Origin: Variovorax flavidus
Lineage (GTDB): Bacteria > Pseudomonadota > Gammaproteobacteria > Burkholderiales > Burkholderiaceae_C
Length of the DNA: 64,000 bases
NCBI RefSeq assembly: GCF_030317145.1
Contig: NZ_JASZYE010000002.1
Coordinates: forward strand, 186,001 to 250,000
Direction: 5' to 3'
The notes beneath the pieces were generated by a model. It was not told where the DNA came from. It saw nothing but the letters and a program-made list of their open reading frames with translations, and did not search any database. Below are positions 1-8,393 of this stretch, one piece after another. A program made the translations under genes and the position numbers. The stretch's first letter is position 1. The number at the start of each line of letters is the position of its first letter.

Positions 1-564
1 GCGACTTCAGGGCCGGGCGCGCACCTGCGCTGGGAGATCCATGCCGGGCGCGTGCCGCTCGACCGCCTCGCGAGCCTGATGGCGCCGTTCACCGTTCTGA
101 TCGGCGACATCCCGTTGGGTGCGCTCGACCTTCCGGCCATTCGCTACGAACTCCCGGCACACGTGAGCTGGTACGAGGAAATGGATCGCAGCGGCGGAGA
201 GCATCTGGTGGTGATGCTGCTCGACGGCGATGAAGTGGCGGCCGTCTGCAATGCCCATTGGGAGCAGCGCTTTCCGGACCGCGTGTTCCAGGCCCTCACC
301 GCCGTGGCGCGCCCCTGGCGTGGCAAGGGGCTCGCCAAGGGCGTGAAGGCGGCGATGCTGAAGCTGGTGCGCCAGCGTCATCCGGAGGTCCGGATGATCG
401 TCACGCACAACGCCGAAGCGAACGCGCCGATCCTGTCGATCAACCGACGGCTCGGCTTCGCGATCCATCGCCAGACCGTCAGCTACCAGATCGACCGCGA
501 GAGCCTGCGAAGGAGGCTCGACGAGCCGGGCCGGATCAGGCTGCCGCCAGCACCGTTCCGCTGA
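1..564 (+). CDS. GNAT family N-acetyltransferase (5' end outside window)
   Basis: The frame is open from the first base, so the start lies upstream; 187 codons plus stop are visible. The visible part carries the acetyl-CoA-binding region of a GNAT fold: a basic RPWRGKGLAKG loop (near visible residues 103-113) matching the Q/RxxGxG/A motif, followed by the late N-x-P-x-L-x-INRRLGF strand typical of GNAT C-termini. The family transfers an acetyl group from acetyl-CoA to an amine; the substrate cannot be told. The last 29 bp overlap the end of the convergent fahA gene. GTG 52 is a possible internal start but is probably not the real one, because the reading frame continues upstream. Confidence 0.8.
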   Translation, partial: ATSGPGAHLRWEIHAGRVPLDRLASLMAPFTVLIGDIPLGALDLPAIRYELPAHVSWYEEMDRSGGEHLVVMLLDGDEVAAVCNAHWEQRFPDRVFQALTAVARPWRGKGLAKGVKAAMLKLVRQRHPEVRMIVTHNAEANAPILSINRRLGFAIHRQTVSYQIDRESLRRRLDEPGRIRLPPAPFR

Positions 565-1819
565 CTTCCCCGAGGCCGATGCGCACGGCGCCCGCACGCT
601 CGCAGTAGCCGCGCAGGCTCAGGGTGTCGCCGTCTTCCAGGAAGGTGCGGCGCTCGCCGTTGGGCAGCGTGATCGCGTGCTTGCCGCCCAGCGTCAATTC
701 GAGCAACGAACCCGCTTCGTCAGGCTTCGGGCCCGACAGCGTGCCGGAGCCGAGCAGGTCGCCCGGCTGCAGGTTGCAGCCGTTCACCGTGTGGTGCGCG
801 ACCAGCTGCGCGGCAGTCCAGTAGGCGGCCTGCGTGGTGTTGCCGCGCGTGAGGCGCACGGCGCCCTCGCCGGCTTCGCGCATCTTCGCGGTCTGCAGCC
901 ACACCTCCAGCGTGATGTCGAGCGCGCCGGCCTCGCGGTTGGCGGGCGAGTCGAGGTAGGGCAAGGGCTGGGGGTCGCCCGCCGGCCGCTCGAACTTCGC
1001 GCGGAAGGGCGCGAGTGCTTCCATCGTCACGATCCAGGGCGACAGCGTGGTCGTGAAGCTCTTCGAGAGAAAGGGGCCGAGCGGCTGGTATTCCCAGGCC
1101 TGCAGGTCGCGCGCGGACCAGTCGTTGAGCAGCGTCACGCCGAACAGGTGCTGCTCGGCATTGCCGATGGCGATCGGCTCACCGAGCGCATTGCCCTGGC
1201 CGACGACGAAGCCCAGCTCCAGCTCGTAGTCGAGCCGCTTCGAGGGACCGAAGGTCGGCGCCTCCGCCGCATCGGAACCCGGCGTCTTGGTCTGGCCCTG
1301 CGGGCGCTTGAAGCGCTGGCCGCTCACGCCGATCGACGACGCGCGGCCGTGGTAGCCGATGGGCACCCACTTGTAGTTCGGCATCAGCGGCTGGTCCGGG
1401 CGGAACAGCTTGCCGACGGTGGTGGCGTGGTGGATGCCCGTGTAGAAGTCGGTGTAGTCGCCGATGCGGCAGGGCACGGTCAGCTCGACGGCCGACTGCG
1501 CGAGCAGGGCCTTGCTCCAGGCGGCCTGCTTCGGGCTGCCTTCGCGCAGGCCCTCGGAGATGGCGGTGCGCAGCGCCTGCCGCTCGGCCGCGCCATGCGC
1601 CAGCAGCACGTTCATGTCGTCGGTGTCGACGACGCCCGCCGCCTTCAGGTCGAGCACCTGGTCGCCGATCGCGACGCCGATGCGGAAGCCTTCGCTGCCG
1701 CCGGCAGGCCGGAAGCGCCCGAAAGGCAGGTTCTGGATCGGGAAGTCGCAGCCGGCTTCGTTGGCCGAGGCCACCCAGCTGCGGAGCTTCGCGTCGTGCG
1801 TTGCGTTCAATGTGTTCAT
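536..1819 (-). CDS. fahA: Fumarylacetoacetase
   Basis: A 427-aa protein of normal family length. It hydrolyses 4-fumarylacetoacetate to fumarate and acetoacetate, the last step of the homogentisate pathway, in the cytoplasm. It shows the FAH fold features [42 protein letters not shown] and the [19 protein letters not shown] stretch that holds metal- and substrate-binding residues. ATG 1819 overlaps the hmgA stop (ATGA, 1816-1819), so the two are probably translationally coupled. It is the last gene of the leftward operon, and its 3' end overlaps the convergent GNAT gene by 29 bp. The identification is firm from length, motifs and neighbour. Confidence 0.96.
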   Translation of the reverse strand: MNTLNATHDAKLRSWVASANEAGCDFPIQNLPFGRFRPAGGSEGFRIGVAIGDQVLDLKAAGVVDTDDMNVLLAHGAAERQALRTAISEGLREGSPKQAAWSKALLAQSAVELTVPCRIGDYTDFYTGIHHATTVGKLFRPDQPLMPNYKWVPIGYHGRASSIGVSGQRFKRPQGQTKTPGSDAAEAPTFGPSKRLDYELELGFVVGQGNALGEPIAIGNAEQHLFGVTLLNDWSARDLQAWEYQPLGPFLSKSFTTTLSPWIVTMEALAPFRAKFERPAGDPQPLPYLDSPANREAGALDITLEVWLQTAKMREAGEGAVRLTRGNTTQAAYWTAAQLVAHHTVNGCNLQPGDLLGSGTLSGPKPDEAGSLLELTLGGKHAITLPNGERRTFLEDGDTLSLRGYCERAGAVRIGLGEVSGTVLAAA

Positions 1820-3117
1820 GGCTTGTACTTGTCTTGAAGGCCGGCCCAGCAGTCGGCGTAGTTCTGGTCGAGCGCGGGGCTTTGCATCGCGAACTCGGTG
1901 GGGATGAAGCGGTAGCGGCTCTCGAACATGAAAGCCAGCGTGTTGTCGAGCTTCTGCGGCTTCAGGTCGCTGTGGCTCGCCTTCTCGAAGGCTTCCTCGT
2001 CGGGGCCGTGCGGCACCATGCAGTTGTGCAGGCTGGCGCCGCCCGGCTTGAAGCCGCCGGGCTTCGCGTCGTACTCGCCGTAGACCAGGCCCATGAACTC
2101 GCTCATGAGGTTGCGGTGGTACCACGGCGGACGGAAGGTGTCCTCCATCACCAGCCAGCGCGGCGGGAAGATCACGAAGTCGCAGTTGGCCGTGCCGGGC
2201 GTGTCGCTCGGCGAGGTGAGCACGGTGAAGATCGACGGGTCCGGATGGTCGAAGCTGATCGAGCCGATGGTCATGAAGTGCGCCGTGTCGTACTTCACCG
2301 GCGCGAGGTTGCCGTGCCACGCAACGACGTTGAAGGGCGATTGCTTCGTCGGCGCCGACCAGAAGCGGCCACCCGATTTCTTGATGAGTTCGTAGCCGAC
2401 GCTCGCGTCCTCGAAGGCCGCGACCGGCGCCTGGAAATCGCGCGCATTCGCGAGGCCGTTCGAGCCGATCGGGCCCAGCTCCGGCAGACGGAACTGCGCG
2501 CCGTAGTTCTCACAGAGGTAGCCACGCGACAGGCCGTCGGGCAACGCCACCTTGAAGACGACGCCACGCGGCACCAGCGCGATCTCGCCGGGCTTGACGT
2601 CGAGCACGCCCATCTCGGTGGTGATGACCAGCCGGCCCTGCTGCGGGACGAACAGCATCTCGCCATCGGCGTTGACGACGGCGCGGCGCTCCATCGAGCG
2701 GCTCGCAACATAGACGTGCGCAGCCAGGCCCGTCTGCGCCTCGGCGTCGCCATTGGCGGCCAGCGTGTGGACACCGTCGATGAAATCGACGTCCGCGTTC
2801 TCCAGCGGAATCGGCGCCCAGCGCAGCGGCTCGGGCGGCAGCGCGATCTCGCGGTTGGCGCCGGTGGTCCACTGCGCCTGCGCGTAGGGCTTGTAGCGGC
2901 CGGAGACCACCGAGGGCTGGCGACGGTACATCCAGGTGCGGCGGTTCTCGTGGCGCGGCGCCGTGAAGGCCGTGCCGGAGATCAGCTCCGGATACAGGTC
3001 GAAAGGCGCGCGCTGCGGGCTGTTGCGGCCCTGCGGCAGGGCGCCGGGAACGGCCTCCGTGGCGTACTCGTTGCCGAATCCGCTCTGGTAGCGGAGATCG
3101 GCGGATGCTTGGGTCAT
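1816..3117 (-). CDS. hmgA: Homogentisate 1,2-dioxygenase
   Basis: A 433-aa non-haem Fe(II) dioxygenase that opens the homogentisate ring to maleylacetoacetate. The N-terminus [13 protein letters not shown] is characteristic of the family. C-terminal motifs such as [16 protein letters not shown] and the [16 protein letters not shown] segment carry the His/Glu iron ligands. It lies 20 bp after the small DUF2783 gene and overlaps fahA by 4 bp. The next pathway enzyme, maleylacetoacetate isomerase, is not in this operon or elsewhere in the window. Control is probably by the divergent IclR-type regulator at 6120. Confidence 0.97.
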   Translation of the reverse strand: MTQASADLRYQSGFGNEYATEAVPGALPQGRNSPQRAPFDLYPELISGTAFTAPRHENRRTWMYRRQPSVVSGRYKPYAQAQWTTGANREIALPPEPLRWAPIPLENADVDFIDGVHTLAANGDAEAQTGLAAHVYVASRSMERRAVVNADGEMLFVPQQGRLVITTEMGVLDVKPGEIALVPRGVVFKVALPDGLSRGYLCENYGAQFRLPELGPIGSNGLANARDFQAPVAAFEDASVGYELIKKSGGRFWSAPTKQSPFNVVAWHGNLAPVKYDTAHFMTIGSISFDHPDPSIFTVLTSPSDTPGTANCDFVIFPPRWLVMEDTFRPPWYHRNLMSEFMGLVYGEYDAKPGGFKPGGASLHNCMVPHGPDEEAFEKASHSDLKPQKLDNTLAFMFESRYRFIPTEFAMQSPALDQNYADCWAGLQDKYKP

Positions 3118-3137
3118 GGTGTCCTCTCTCTTGAAAT

Positions 3138-3329
3138 TCAGCGGGATGGCGCGGCGGCCTCGAAGGCCTGGCGCAGCACGGCGGTCGAGCCGATGTGGTT
3201 GGCCAGCACGAGCACGAGGCGCGCATTGAAGGCGTGGCTCTCCTCGGTCGACAAGCCCTGGTGCGCTTCGATCAGCGCCTCGTAGAAGTCATCGGGCGCA
3301 TCGATATTCGGGGTGGTGATCAGTTCCAT
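3138..3329 (-). CDS. Small DUF2783 protein, probable partner of the adjacent flavin hydroxylase
   Basis: A 63-aa soluble protein with the [18 protein letters not shown] and [14 protein letters not shown] blocks that define DUF2783. ATG 3329 is only 4 bp after the flavoprotein stop, so the two are likely co-translated. A paralogue at 37580 sits in the same position next to another flavin hydroxylase. By position, size and operon context it resembles MhaB, the coupling protein of about 6 kDa in the two-component 3-hydroxyphenylacetate 6-hydroxylase of Pseudomonas putida U. That equivalence is inferred from context and size, not from sequence comparison. Confidence 0.75.
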   Translation of the reverse strand: MELITTPNIDAPDDFYEALIEAHQGLSTEESHAFNARLVLVLANHIGSTAVLRQAFEAAAPSR

Positions 3330-3333
3330 CGCT

Positions 3334-5019
3334 CTATGCCTTTGCGAGCGCACGGTCGCGCGCGGTGCGCACGGCCTCGGGGGTGGGGTTCCGCCAGCGC
3401 GCGCACACGTGCTGGTCGGGGCGCAGCAGGTAGACGGTGCCGGGCCGGGCGTCGTAGCGCTGCGCTGCCAGCTCGCCCTCGCCGGTGGCGGCGACGCGCA
3501 CGATGTGCAGCGGCGCGTCGGCTTGCGCCAGCGCCTGGAGGCTGCGCTCCGCGGCCTCGCCTTCACCGAAGACCACGGCGGTGAAGCGCGTGGGCGTTTC
3601 GGAGGACGACTCGGGGCACAACTCGCGCAGCAGCCAGCCGGTGCCGCCACGGGCGCACACGACGGGCGCATCGGCGGCCGGGGCGCCGGGCACCATCGGG
3701 CCCGCGAAGGCGTCGACGTCGGCCGTGTTCAGCGGCGAGCCGTGCAGCGTGCTCGGCACCGACAGGCGCCCGCTGTTCACCAGCGCACGCGCGAAGGCAT
3801 GGCGCTTGGACAGCTCCAGCACCGCATCGCGGAACAGGCGGCTCACATCGCTCTTGGGCGTGATGAAGTCGGTGGCGCGGGTCGAGTTGCGGATGTTCTC
3901 GTCGGCCGCGTACTCGCGTTCGCTGGCATAGCTGTCGAGCAGCGCGTCCGGCGCTTCGCGCTGGACCACGGCGGCGAGCTTCCACGCGAGGTTGTCGGCG
4001 TCCTGCACGCCGGAGTTCGCACCGCGCGCGCCGAAGGGCGACACGCCGTGCGCCGAGTCGCCCGCGAACAGCACGCGCCCGTGGCGGAAATGCTCCATGC
4101 GCTGGCAGGCAAAGGTGTAGACGCTGGCCCAGCCGATCTGGAACTGCACCTTCTCCTGGCCGATGCTGTCGAGCAGCGCGCGCACGCGCGGGATGATGTT
4201 CTCGTGCTTGCGCTCTTCCACCGGATCGGCGTCCCAGCCGAGCTGGAAGTCGACGCGCCACATGCCGTCGGCCTGCTTGTGCAGCAGCGCGCTTTGCCTG
4301 GGATGGAAAGGCGGGTCGAACCAGAAGCGGCGCTCGGTGGGCAGGTCGGCGTCCATCGTCACGTCGGCGATCAGGAAGCGATCGCGGAACACGCGGCCCT
4401 TGGCCTCCTGGCCGAGCAGTTGCCGCATGTTGGAGCGCGAGCCGTCGCAGGCCGCCACGTACTCGCCGGCGAGCTGGTAATTGCCTTCCGGCGTCTCGAT
4501 GGTGAGCAGCGCGTGGTCCGCGGCCTGCTCGACGCCGACCACCTTGTTGTTCCAGCGCAGGTCGATCAGCGGCAGTTCCGCCGCGCGCTGCGAGAGGTAG
4601 CCCTCGACGTAGTACTGCTGCAGGTTGATGAAGGCGGGCCGTTCGTGCCCGGTCTCGGGCAGCAGGTCGAAGCGATAGACCTGCTCGTCCCGGAAGAACA
4701 CCTTGCCGACGTGCCAGGACACGCCCTTCGCGACCATGCGGTCGGCGCAGCCGAGGCGGTCGAACACCTCCAGCGTGCGCTTGGAGAAGCAGATGGCGCG
4801 CGAGCCGGTCGAGAGCGTGCAGTCGTTGTCGAGCAGCACGACGGGGATCTGCCGCTGCGCGAGGTCGATGGCGAGCGCGAGGCCCACGGGGCCCGCGCCG
4901 ACCACCACGACCGGGTGGCGAACCGGCGATGCGGCGTCCTGGTCCGCGTGGCGGCGGTAGTCGAAGCGCAGCGACTGGTAGTCGATTGGCGCAGCAGTGC
5001 CTGATGCGAGTGCGTCCAC
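3334..5019 (-). CDS. FAD-dependent aromatic hydroxylase (MhpA/MhaA-like)
   Basis: A 561-aa group A flavin monooxygenase. The dinucleotide-binding GAGPVG lies at residues 41-46, the middle DG-type region is present, and the second FAD motif AGDSAHGVSPFGARGAN is near residues 315-335, followed by QDADNLAWKL. A thioredoxin-like C-terminal region typical of phenol and MhpA-type hydroxylases follows. Such enzymes use NAD(P)H and O2 to hydroxylate phenolic rings. Placement upstream of hmgA and fahA, the predicted mass near 62 kDa and the adjacent 63-aa protein suggest the 3-hydroxyphenylacetate 6-hydroxylase MhaA, which makes homogentisate. The substrate is inferred; 3-(3-hydroxyphenyl)propionate hydroxylase is the main alternative. 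Confidence 0.85.
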   Translation of the reverse strand: MDALASGTAAPIDYQSLRFDYRRHADQDAASPVRHPVVVVGAGPVGLALAIDLAQRQIPVVLLDNDCTLSTGSRAICFSKRTLEVFDRLGCADRMVAKGVSWHVGKVFFRDEQVYRFDLLPETGHERPAFINLQQYYVEGYLSQRAAELPLIDLRWNNKVVGVEQAADHALLTIETPEGNYQLAGEYVAACDGSRSNMRQLLGQEAKGRVFRDRFLIADVTMDADLPTERRFWFDPPFHPRQSALLHKQADGMWRVDFQLGWDADPVEERKHENIIPRVRALLDSIGQEKVQFQIGWASVYTFACQRMEHFRHGRVLFAGDSAHGVSPFGARGANSGVQDADNLAWKLAAVVQREAPDALLDSYASEREYAADENIRNSTRATDFITPKSDVSRLFRDAVLELSKRHAFARALVNSGRLSVPSTLHGSPLNTADVDAFAGPMVPGAPAADAPVVCARGGTGWLLRELCPESSSETPTRFTAVVFGEGEAAERSLQALAQADAPLHIVRVAATGEGELAAQRYDARPGTVYLLRPDQHVCARWRNPTPEAVRTARDRALAKA

Positions 5020-5040
5020 GGTGCTCGTCTCCAGCCAGGG

Positions 5041-6000
5041 CTAGCCTTCGAGGGCCTTCCACATCTCGATGTCGCGCTGTGCCGTCCAGATGCGCGGGTC
5101 GGCATGGCCCGAGGCTTCGTCGTACGCGCGGCTCACGTCGAAAGGCATGCAGTGGTCGAAGATGACCCACTGGCTGTACTTGGGCTTGAGCCTGGCGTAG
5201 GTGTCCTTGTAGACCGCGTTCAGGTCGCGGCCCGCCTTCACGCCTTCCTGCACGCTGCTGTAGACGTCGGCGATGAAGCTGCGCGTGCCGGCCAGGCCCT
5301 TGGCGACTTCCTCGGGCGTCGTCAGCGCGGCGCCGCGGCCGGGCACCAGCGCCTTGGGCTGCAGGGCGGCGATGTTGTCCAGCGTTTGCGGCCAGTCCTG
5401 GAAGTAGGCGTCGCCGGCATAGGGCGTGGCGTCGAACTCGACCAGGTCGCCCGAGAGCAGCGTGCGCTCCTGCGGCAGCCAGACGACGGTGTCGCCCTTG
5501 GTGTGGCCGCGGCCGAGTTGGATCAGCTGCACTTCGAGCTTGCCGAGCCACAGCGTCATCTTGCCGCTGAAGGTCATGGTGGGCCAGGTGAGCCCCGGCG
5601 GCACGGTCTCGACGTTCTGGAACAGCCGCGGGAAGCGGCCGATCTCGCTCGCCTTGTCCTGCTCGCCGCGCTCGACGATGAGGTCGCGCGTGTCCTGGCT
5701 GGCAATGATGTGCTCCGGCTTGTAGCCAGCGGCGCCCAGCACGCGCACCGCGTGGTAGTGCGTCAGCACCACGTACTTGATGGGCTTGTCGGTCACCTCG
5801 CGGATGCGGCGCACCACGTCGGCCGCCATGGCGGGCGTGGCCTGGGTGTCGGCCACCAGCACGCAGTCGTCGCCAATCACGATGCCCGTGTTGGGGTCGC
5901 CCTCGGCCGTGTAGGCCCAGGCGTGCTCGGAAATCTGGCTGAAGGTGATCTTCTTTTCTTCCAGGTCGGCCTGGCTGGCGAACTTCTTGGTCTCTGACAT
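5041..6000 (-). CDS. MBL-fold metallo-hydrolase-like protein with altered metal site
   Basis: A 319-aa metallo-beta-lactamase-fold protein and first gene of the homogentisate operon. The usual HxHxDH motif reads H81-Y-H83-A-V85-R86, so the second-site Asp and His are replaced. H166 (GRGH) and D185 (LSGD) are kept, while the final His position reads PGRG (R222). Site-1 ligands therefore survive and site 2 looks lost. A paralogue of exactly the same length at 37795 has the same substitutions, so this is a subfamily trait and not a sequencing error. The function is unknown; thioester or lactone hydrolysis, or a non-catalytic role, are possible. The start ATG 6000 faces the regulator gene across 119 bp. 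Confidence 0.88.
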   Translation of the reverse strand: MSETKKFASQADLEEKKITFSQISEHAWAYTAEGDPNTGIVIGDDCVLVADTQATPAMAADVVRRIREVTDKPIKYVVLTHYHAVRVLGAAGYKPEHIIASQDTRDLIVERGEQDKASEIGRFPRLFQNVETVPPGLTWPTMTFSGKMTLWLGKLEVQLIQLGRGHTKGDTVVWLPQERTLLSGDLVEFDATPYAGDAYFQDWPQTLDNIAALQPKALVPGRGAALTTPEEVAKGLAGTRSFIADVYSSVQEGVKAGRDLNAVYKDTYARLKPKYSQWVIFDHCMPFDVSRAYDEASGHADPRIWTAQRDIEMWKALEG

Positions 6001-6027
6001 CGTGGGTCTCCTTGATTTGTCTAAGGT

Positions 6028-6050
6028 GAACGAATTCGCATGGAACGAAT
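6028..6050. promoter_or_regulatory. Candidate operator between the homogentisate operon and the IclR gene
   Basis: The 119-bp divergent intergenic region holds two direct copies of GAACGAAT (6028-6035 and 6043-6050) spaced 15 bp apart; the first overlaps the palindrome CGAATTCG. Regulators of the IclR family commonly bind such short repeats in divergent promoters. The assignment rests on position and repeat only. Confidence 0.35.
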
Positions 6051-6119
6051 GGACGGAGTGTAATTCGCGGATTGGATAATGTCTAATGTCTTCTGCATGA
6101 ACGAACGACGGGCAAGGCC

Positions 6120-6950
6120 ATGAGCACTGACAGCGACCGCGCGCAACGCGGCATCCAGAGCATCGAAGTCGGCGGGCAGCTGCTGCGCGCCCTGGTGCAC
6201 CACGGCCGGCCGATGGCCCTGAAGGACCTGGCGCGCGAGGCCGAGATGTCCCCCGCCAAGGCGCATCCCTACATGGTCAGCTTCGGCCGCCTCGGGCTGA
6301 TCGAGCAGGACCGCACCAGCGGCCACTATCTGCTTGGACCGCTTGCCTTGCAACTGGGTTTGATCAGCCTGCAGCAGGCCAATCCGGTGCACGTCGCGAC
6401 GCCGCTGATCGCGGAACTGGCGCAGCAGATCGGCCAGACGGTGGCCATCGCCGTCTGGGGCGACCGGGGCGCGACCATCGTGCGCATCGCCGAATCGCCG
6501 GCGCCGCTGCACGTGAACATGCGGCACGGCACGGTGTTCTCGCTGACCAATACGGCATCCGGGCGGCTCTTCGGCGCCTATCTGGATGCTTCGGTGGTCA
6601 GGCAGTTGCTGGAAGAGGAGCGGCAGCGCGAGCAGAAGGGTGCCGCCGCCCTGGCGCCGCAGCGCGGCATGCCGCCGGTGCGGCCGCTACCGGGCTGGAA
6701 GGATTTCGAGGCGCAATTGCACGAGGTGCGTGCGCACGGGCTGAGCCGCTCTGAAGGCGAGATCCTGCCGGGCGTGAGCGCGATGTCGGCACCGGCGTTC
6801 GATCACACGGGCGCCATCGTGCTGGCCATCACCGCGATCGGGCCGGCCGCGATCTTCGACACGCAATGGGACGGCGAGATTGCGCGCGCGCTCAAGGCTT
6901 GCGCGGGTCAGGTGTCGCAGCGGCTGGGGGCCGTGCCTTCAGGGCCTTGA
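6120..6950 (+). CDS. IclR family transcriptional regulator, likely controls the homogentisate operon
   Basis: A 276-aa protein with an N-terminal winged helix (residues about 10-70, including MALKDLAREAEMSPAKAHPY) and a C-terminal effector-binding domain ending in GLSRSEGEILPGVSAMSAPAF, the classic IclR layout. It is divergent from the hmgA/fahA operon. In Pseudomonas putida the homogentisate genes are repressed by HmgR, also an IclR-type protein, so this is the natural candidate here. Target and effector are inferred. ATG 6120 gives the usual family length. Confidence 0.9.
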   Translation: MSTDSDRAQRGIQSIEVGGQLLRALVHHGRPMALKDLAREAEMSPAKAHPYMVSFGRLGLIEQDRTSGHYLLGPLALQLGLISLQQANPVHVATPLIAELAQQIGQTVAIAVWGDRGATIVRIAESPAPLHVNMRHGTVFSLTNTASGRLFGAYLDASVVRQLLEEERQREQKGAAALAPQRGMPPVRPLPGWKDFEAQLHEVRAHGLSRSEGEILPGVSAMSAPAFDHTGAIVLAITAIGPAAIFDTQWDGEIARALKACAGQVSQRLGAVPSGP

Positions 6951-7030
6951 GGTGTCGCCGCGGCCATCCGCGTCGGCTGCCGAACTCGCTCGTGGCGCGT
7001 ACACACAATAAATACTCAAAAAGGGAGCTC

Positions 7031-7603
7031 ATGAAAAACTCATCATTCCGGCCATTCACTTTGGCCGTCGTTAAACGCTTGCTCTGGGGCTTGCTTCTTG
7101 GCTGCCTGCTCGCAAGCTGCGCGGCGCCCGGCGATTTCGGGGACTTCAGCTCCACCAGCAAGTCCGGCGTCAAGAAATCCGGGGTCGCCATCGTCGGCGT
7201 CAATCATTCGCAGACTGACATCGCCTACTTCGGACTCGCCACCGGCGGTGGGGGTGGATACGTAGACAAGCGCTGGCCAAGTTCCGGTACGAGTTGTTGC
7301 GCGGTCATTCCCGACATCTGGACTCCGGGCCTAGATGTTCGGGTCGATTGGCAGCCAAGCCTTCAGGAAGAGCGCTCGAAGCGCATTGCCATCGAGCGCT
7401 ACGAAAAGATCGGCACCGTCTACGTCCATTTCTTCGACAACGACGAAATAAAGATCGTGGTCGCCAATGTCGGCGCGGAACATCCCGATCATCCGATTAC
7501 ATGGATTCCGCTGCCCTGCGAACGAAGCTTCAAACCTTCTGACGATGGGCGCCTGCTCTACGAACCCGGCGTCAATTGCCCTCCAAGGGCAACCCGGCAG
7601 TGA
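7031..7603 (+). CDS. DUF3304 lipoprotein, copy 1 (candidate T6SS immunity protein)
   Basis: A 190-aa protein with a lipoprotein signal: positive N-terminus, hydrophobic core and the lipobox LLASC near residues 25-30. ATG 7031 is preceded by the ribosome site AAGGGAG. The mature part begins with a Ser/Lys-rich stretch and continues with GVNHSQTDIAYFGL and a Gly run, features of DUF3304. It is almost identical to the next gene over the first 145 or so residues and diverges in the last 45. Lipoproteins of this type are found beside DUF2235 phospholipase effectors, and an immunity role in the periplasm is inferred from that. Local sequence is less GC-rich than its neighbours. Confidence 0.82.
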   Translation: MKNSSFRPFTLAVVKRLLWGLLLGCLLASCAAPGDFGDFSSTSKSGVKKSGVAIVGVNHSQTDIAYFGLATGGGGGYVDKRWPSSGTSCCAVIPDIWTPGLDVRVDWQPSLQEERSKRIAIERYEKIGTVYVHFFDNDEIKIVVANVGAEHPDHPITWIPLPCERSFKPSDDGRLLYEPGVNCPPRATRQ

Positions 7604-7811
7604 GAGGTACGTTGGCCTCGGGACAGCCGCGCATGACGCGGGGTTTTCGGCCGTACCGACACCTTCAGAGGACGGGAGGACATCAGCGGAAATAGCGATT
7701 CACAACTCCAGAGAGTGAAAGCGCGCGACAAGCCGCGCCCACTCGACATAGCGGCGCACAGCGTTTCGTCGCGTGCTCGCGCTGACAACAAATATTCAAA
7801 AAGGGAAGCTC
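7604..7811. other. Intergenic segment between duplicated lipoprotein genes
   Basis: This 208-bp gap has no convincing gene. Its first bases (TGAGAGGT, including the stop) match those after copy 2, and its last 40 or so match the region upstream of copy 1, including a conserved A-rich stretch and AAGGGA ribosome site. Its middle has no counterpart. It may be a scar left when a second effector gene was lost after duplication, which is inference. Confidence 0.4.
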
Positions 7812-8384
7812 ATGAAAAACTCACCATTCCGGCCATTCACCATGGCCGTCGTACGACGCCTGCTCTGGACCTTGCTCCTTGGCTGCCTGCTCGCAAGCTG
7901 CGCGGCGCCCGGCGATTTCGGGGACTTCAGTTCCACCAGCAAGTCCGGCGTCAAGAAATCCGGGGTCGCCATCGTCGGCGTCAATCATTCGCAGACTGAC
8001 ATCGCCTACTTCGGGCTCGCCACCGGCGGTGGCGGTGGATACGTGGACAAGCGCTGGCCAAGTTCCGGTACGAGTTGTTGCGCAGTCATTCCCGACATCT
8101 GGACCCCAGGCCTGGATGTCCGGGTCGATTGGAAGCCAAGCCTTCAGGAAGAGCGCTCGAAGCGCGTTCCCATCGAGCGCTACGAAAAGATCGGCACCGT
8201 CTACGTCCATTTCTTCGACAACAACGAAATAAGGATCGTCGTCGCCAATGTGGGGGCAATCAATGCGGAGCATCCAATTCCATGGGTTCCGCTGCCCTGT
8301 GAGGGCACGTTCAGGGCCGGGGACGATGGCCGCGAGATCTTTCAACCCGGGGTCAATTGCCCCCAAAGGGCAACCCGGCAGTGA
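7812..8384 (+). CDS. DUF3304 lipoprotein, copy 2 (candidate T6SS immunity protein)
   Basis: A 190-aa tandem paralogue of the gene at 7031 with the same signal peptide and LLASC lipobox. Differences are clustered after residue 145, in the segment leading to the final PGVNCPQRATRQ. It ends 9 bp before the DUF2235 phospholipase gene, so the two are almost certainly co-transcribed. By family and position it is the likely immunity protein for that effector, held in the outer or inner membrane facing the periplasm. C-terminal divergence between copies would fit specificity for different toxin variants. That reading is inference. Confidence 0.82.
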   Translation: MKNSPFRPFTMAVVRRLLWTLLLGCLLASCAAPGDFGDFSSTSKSGVKKSGVAIVGVNHSQTDIAYFGLATGGGGGYVDKRWPSSGTSCCAVIPDIWTPGLDVRVDWKPSLQEERSKRVPIERYEKIGTVYVHFFDNNEIRIVVANVGAINAEHPIPWVPLPCEGTFRAGDDGREIFQPGVNCPQRATRQ

Positions 8385-8393
8385 GAGGTGGAC

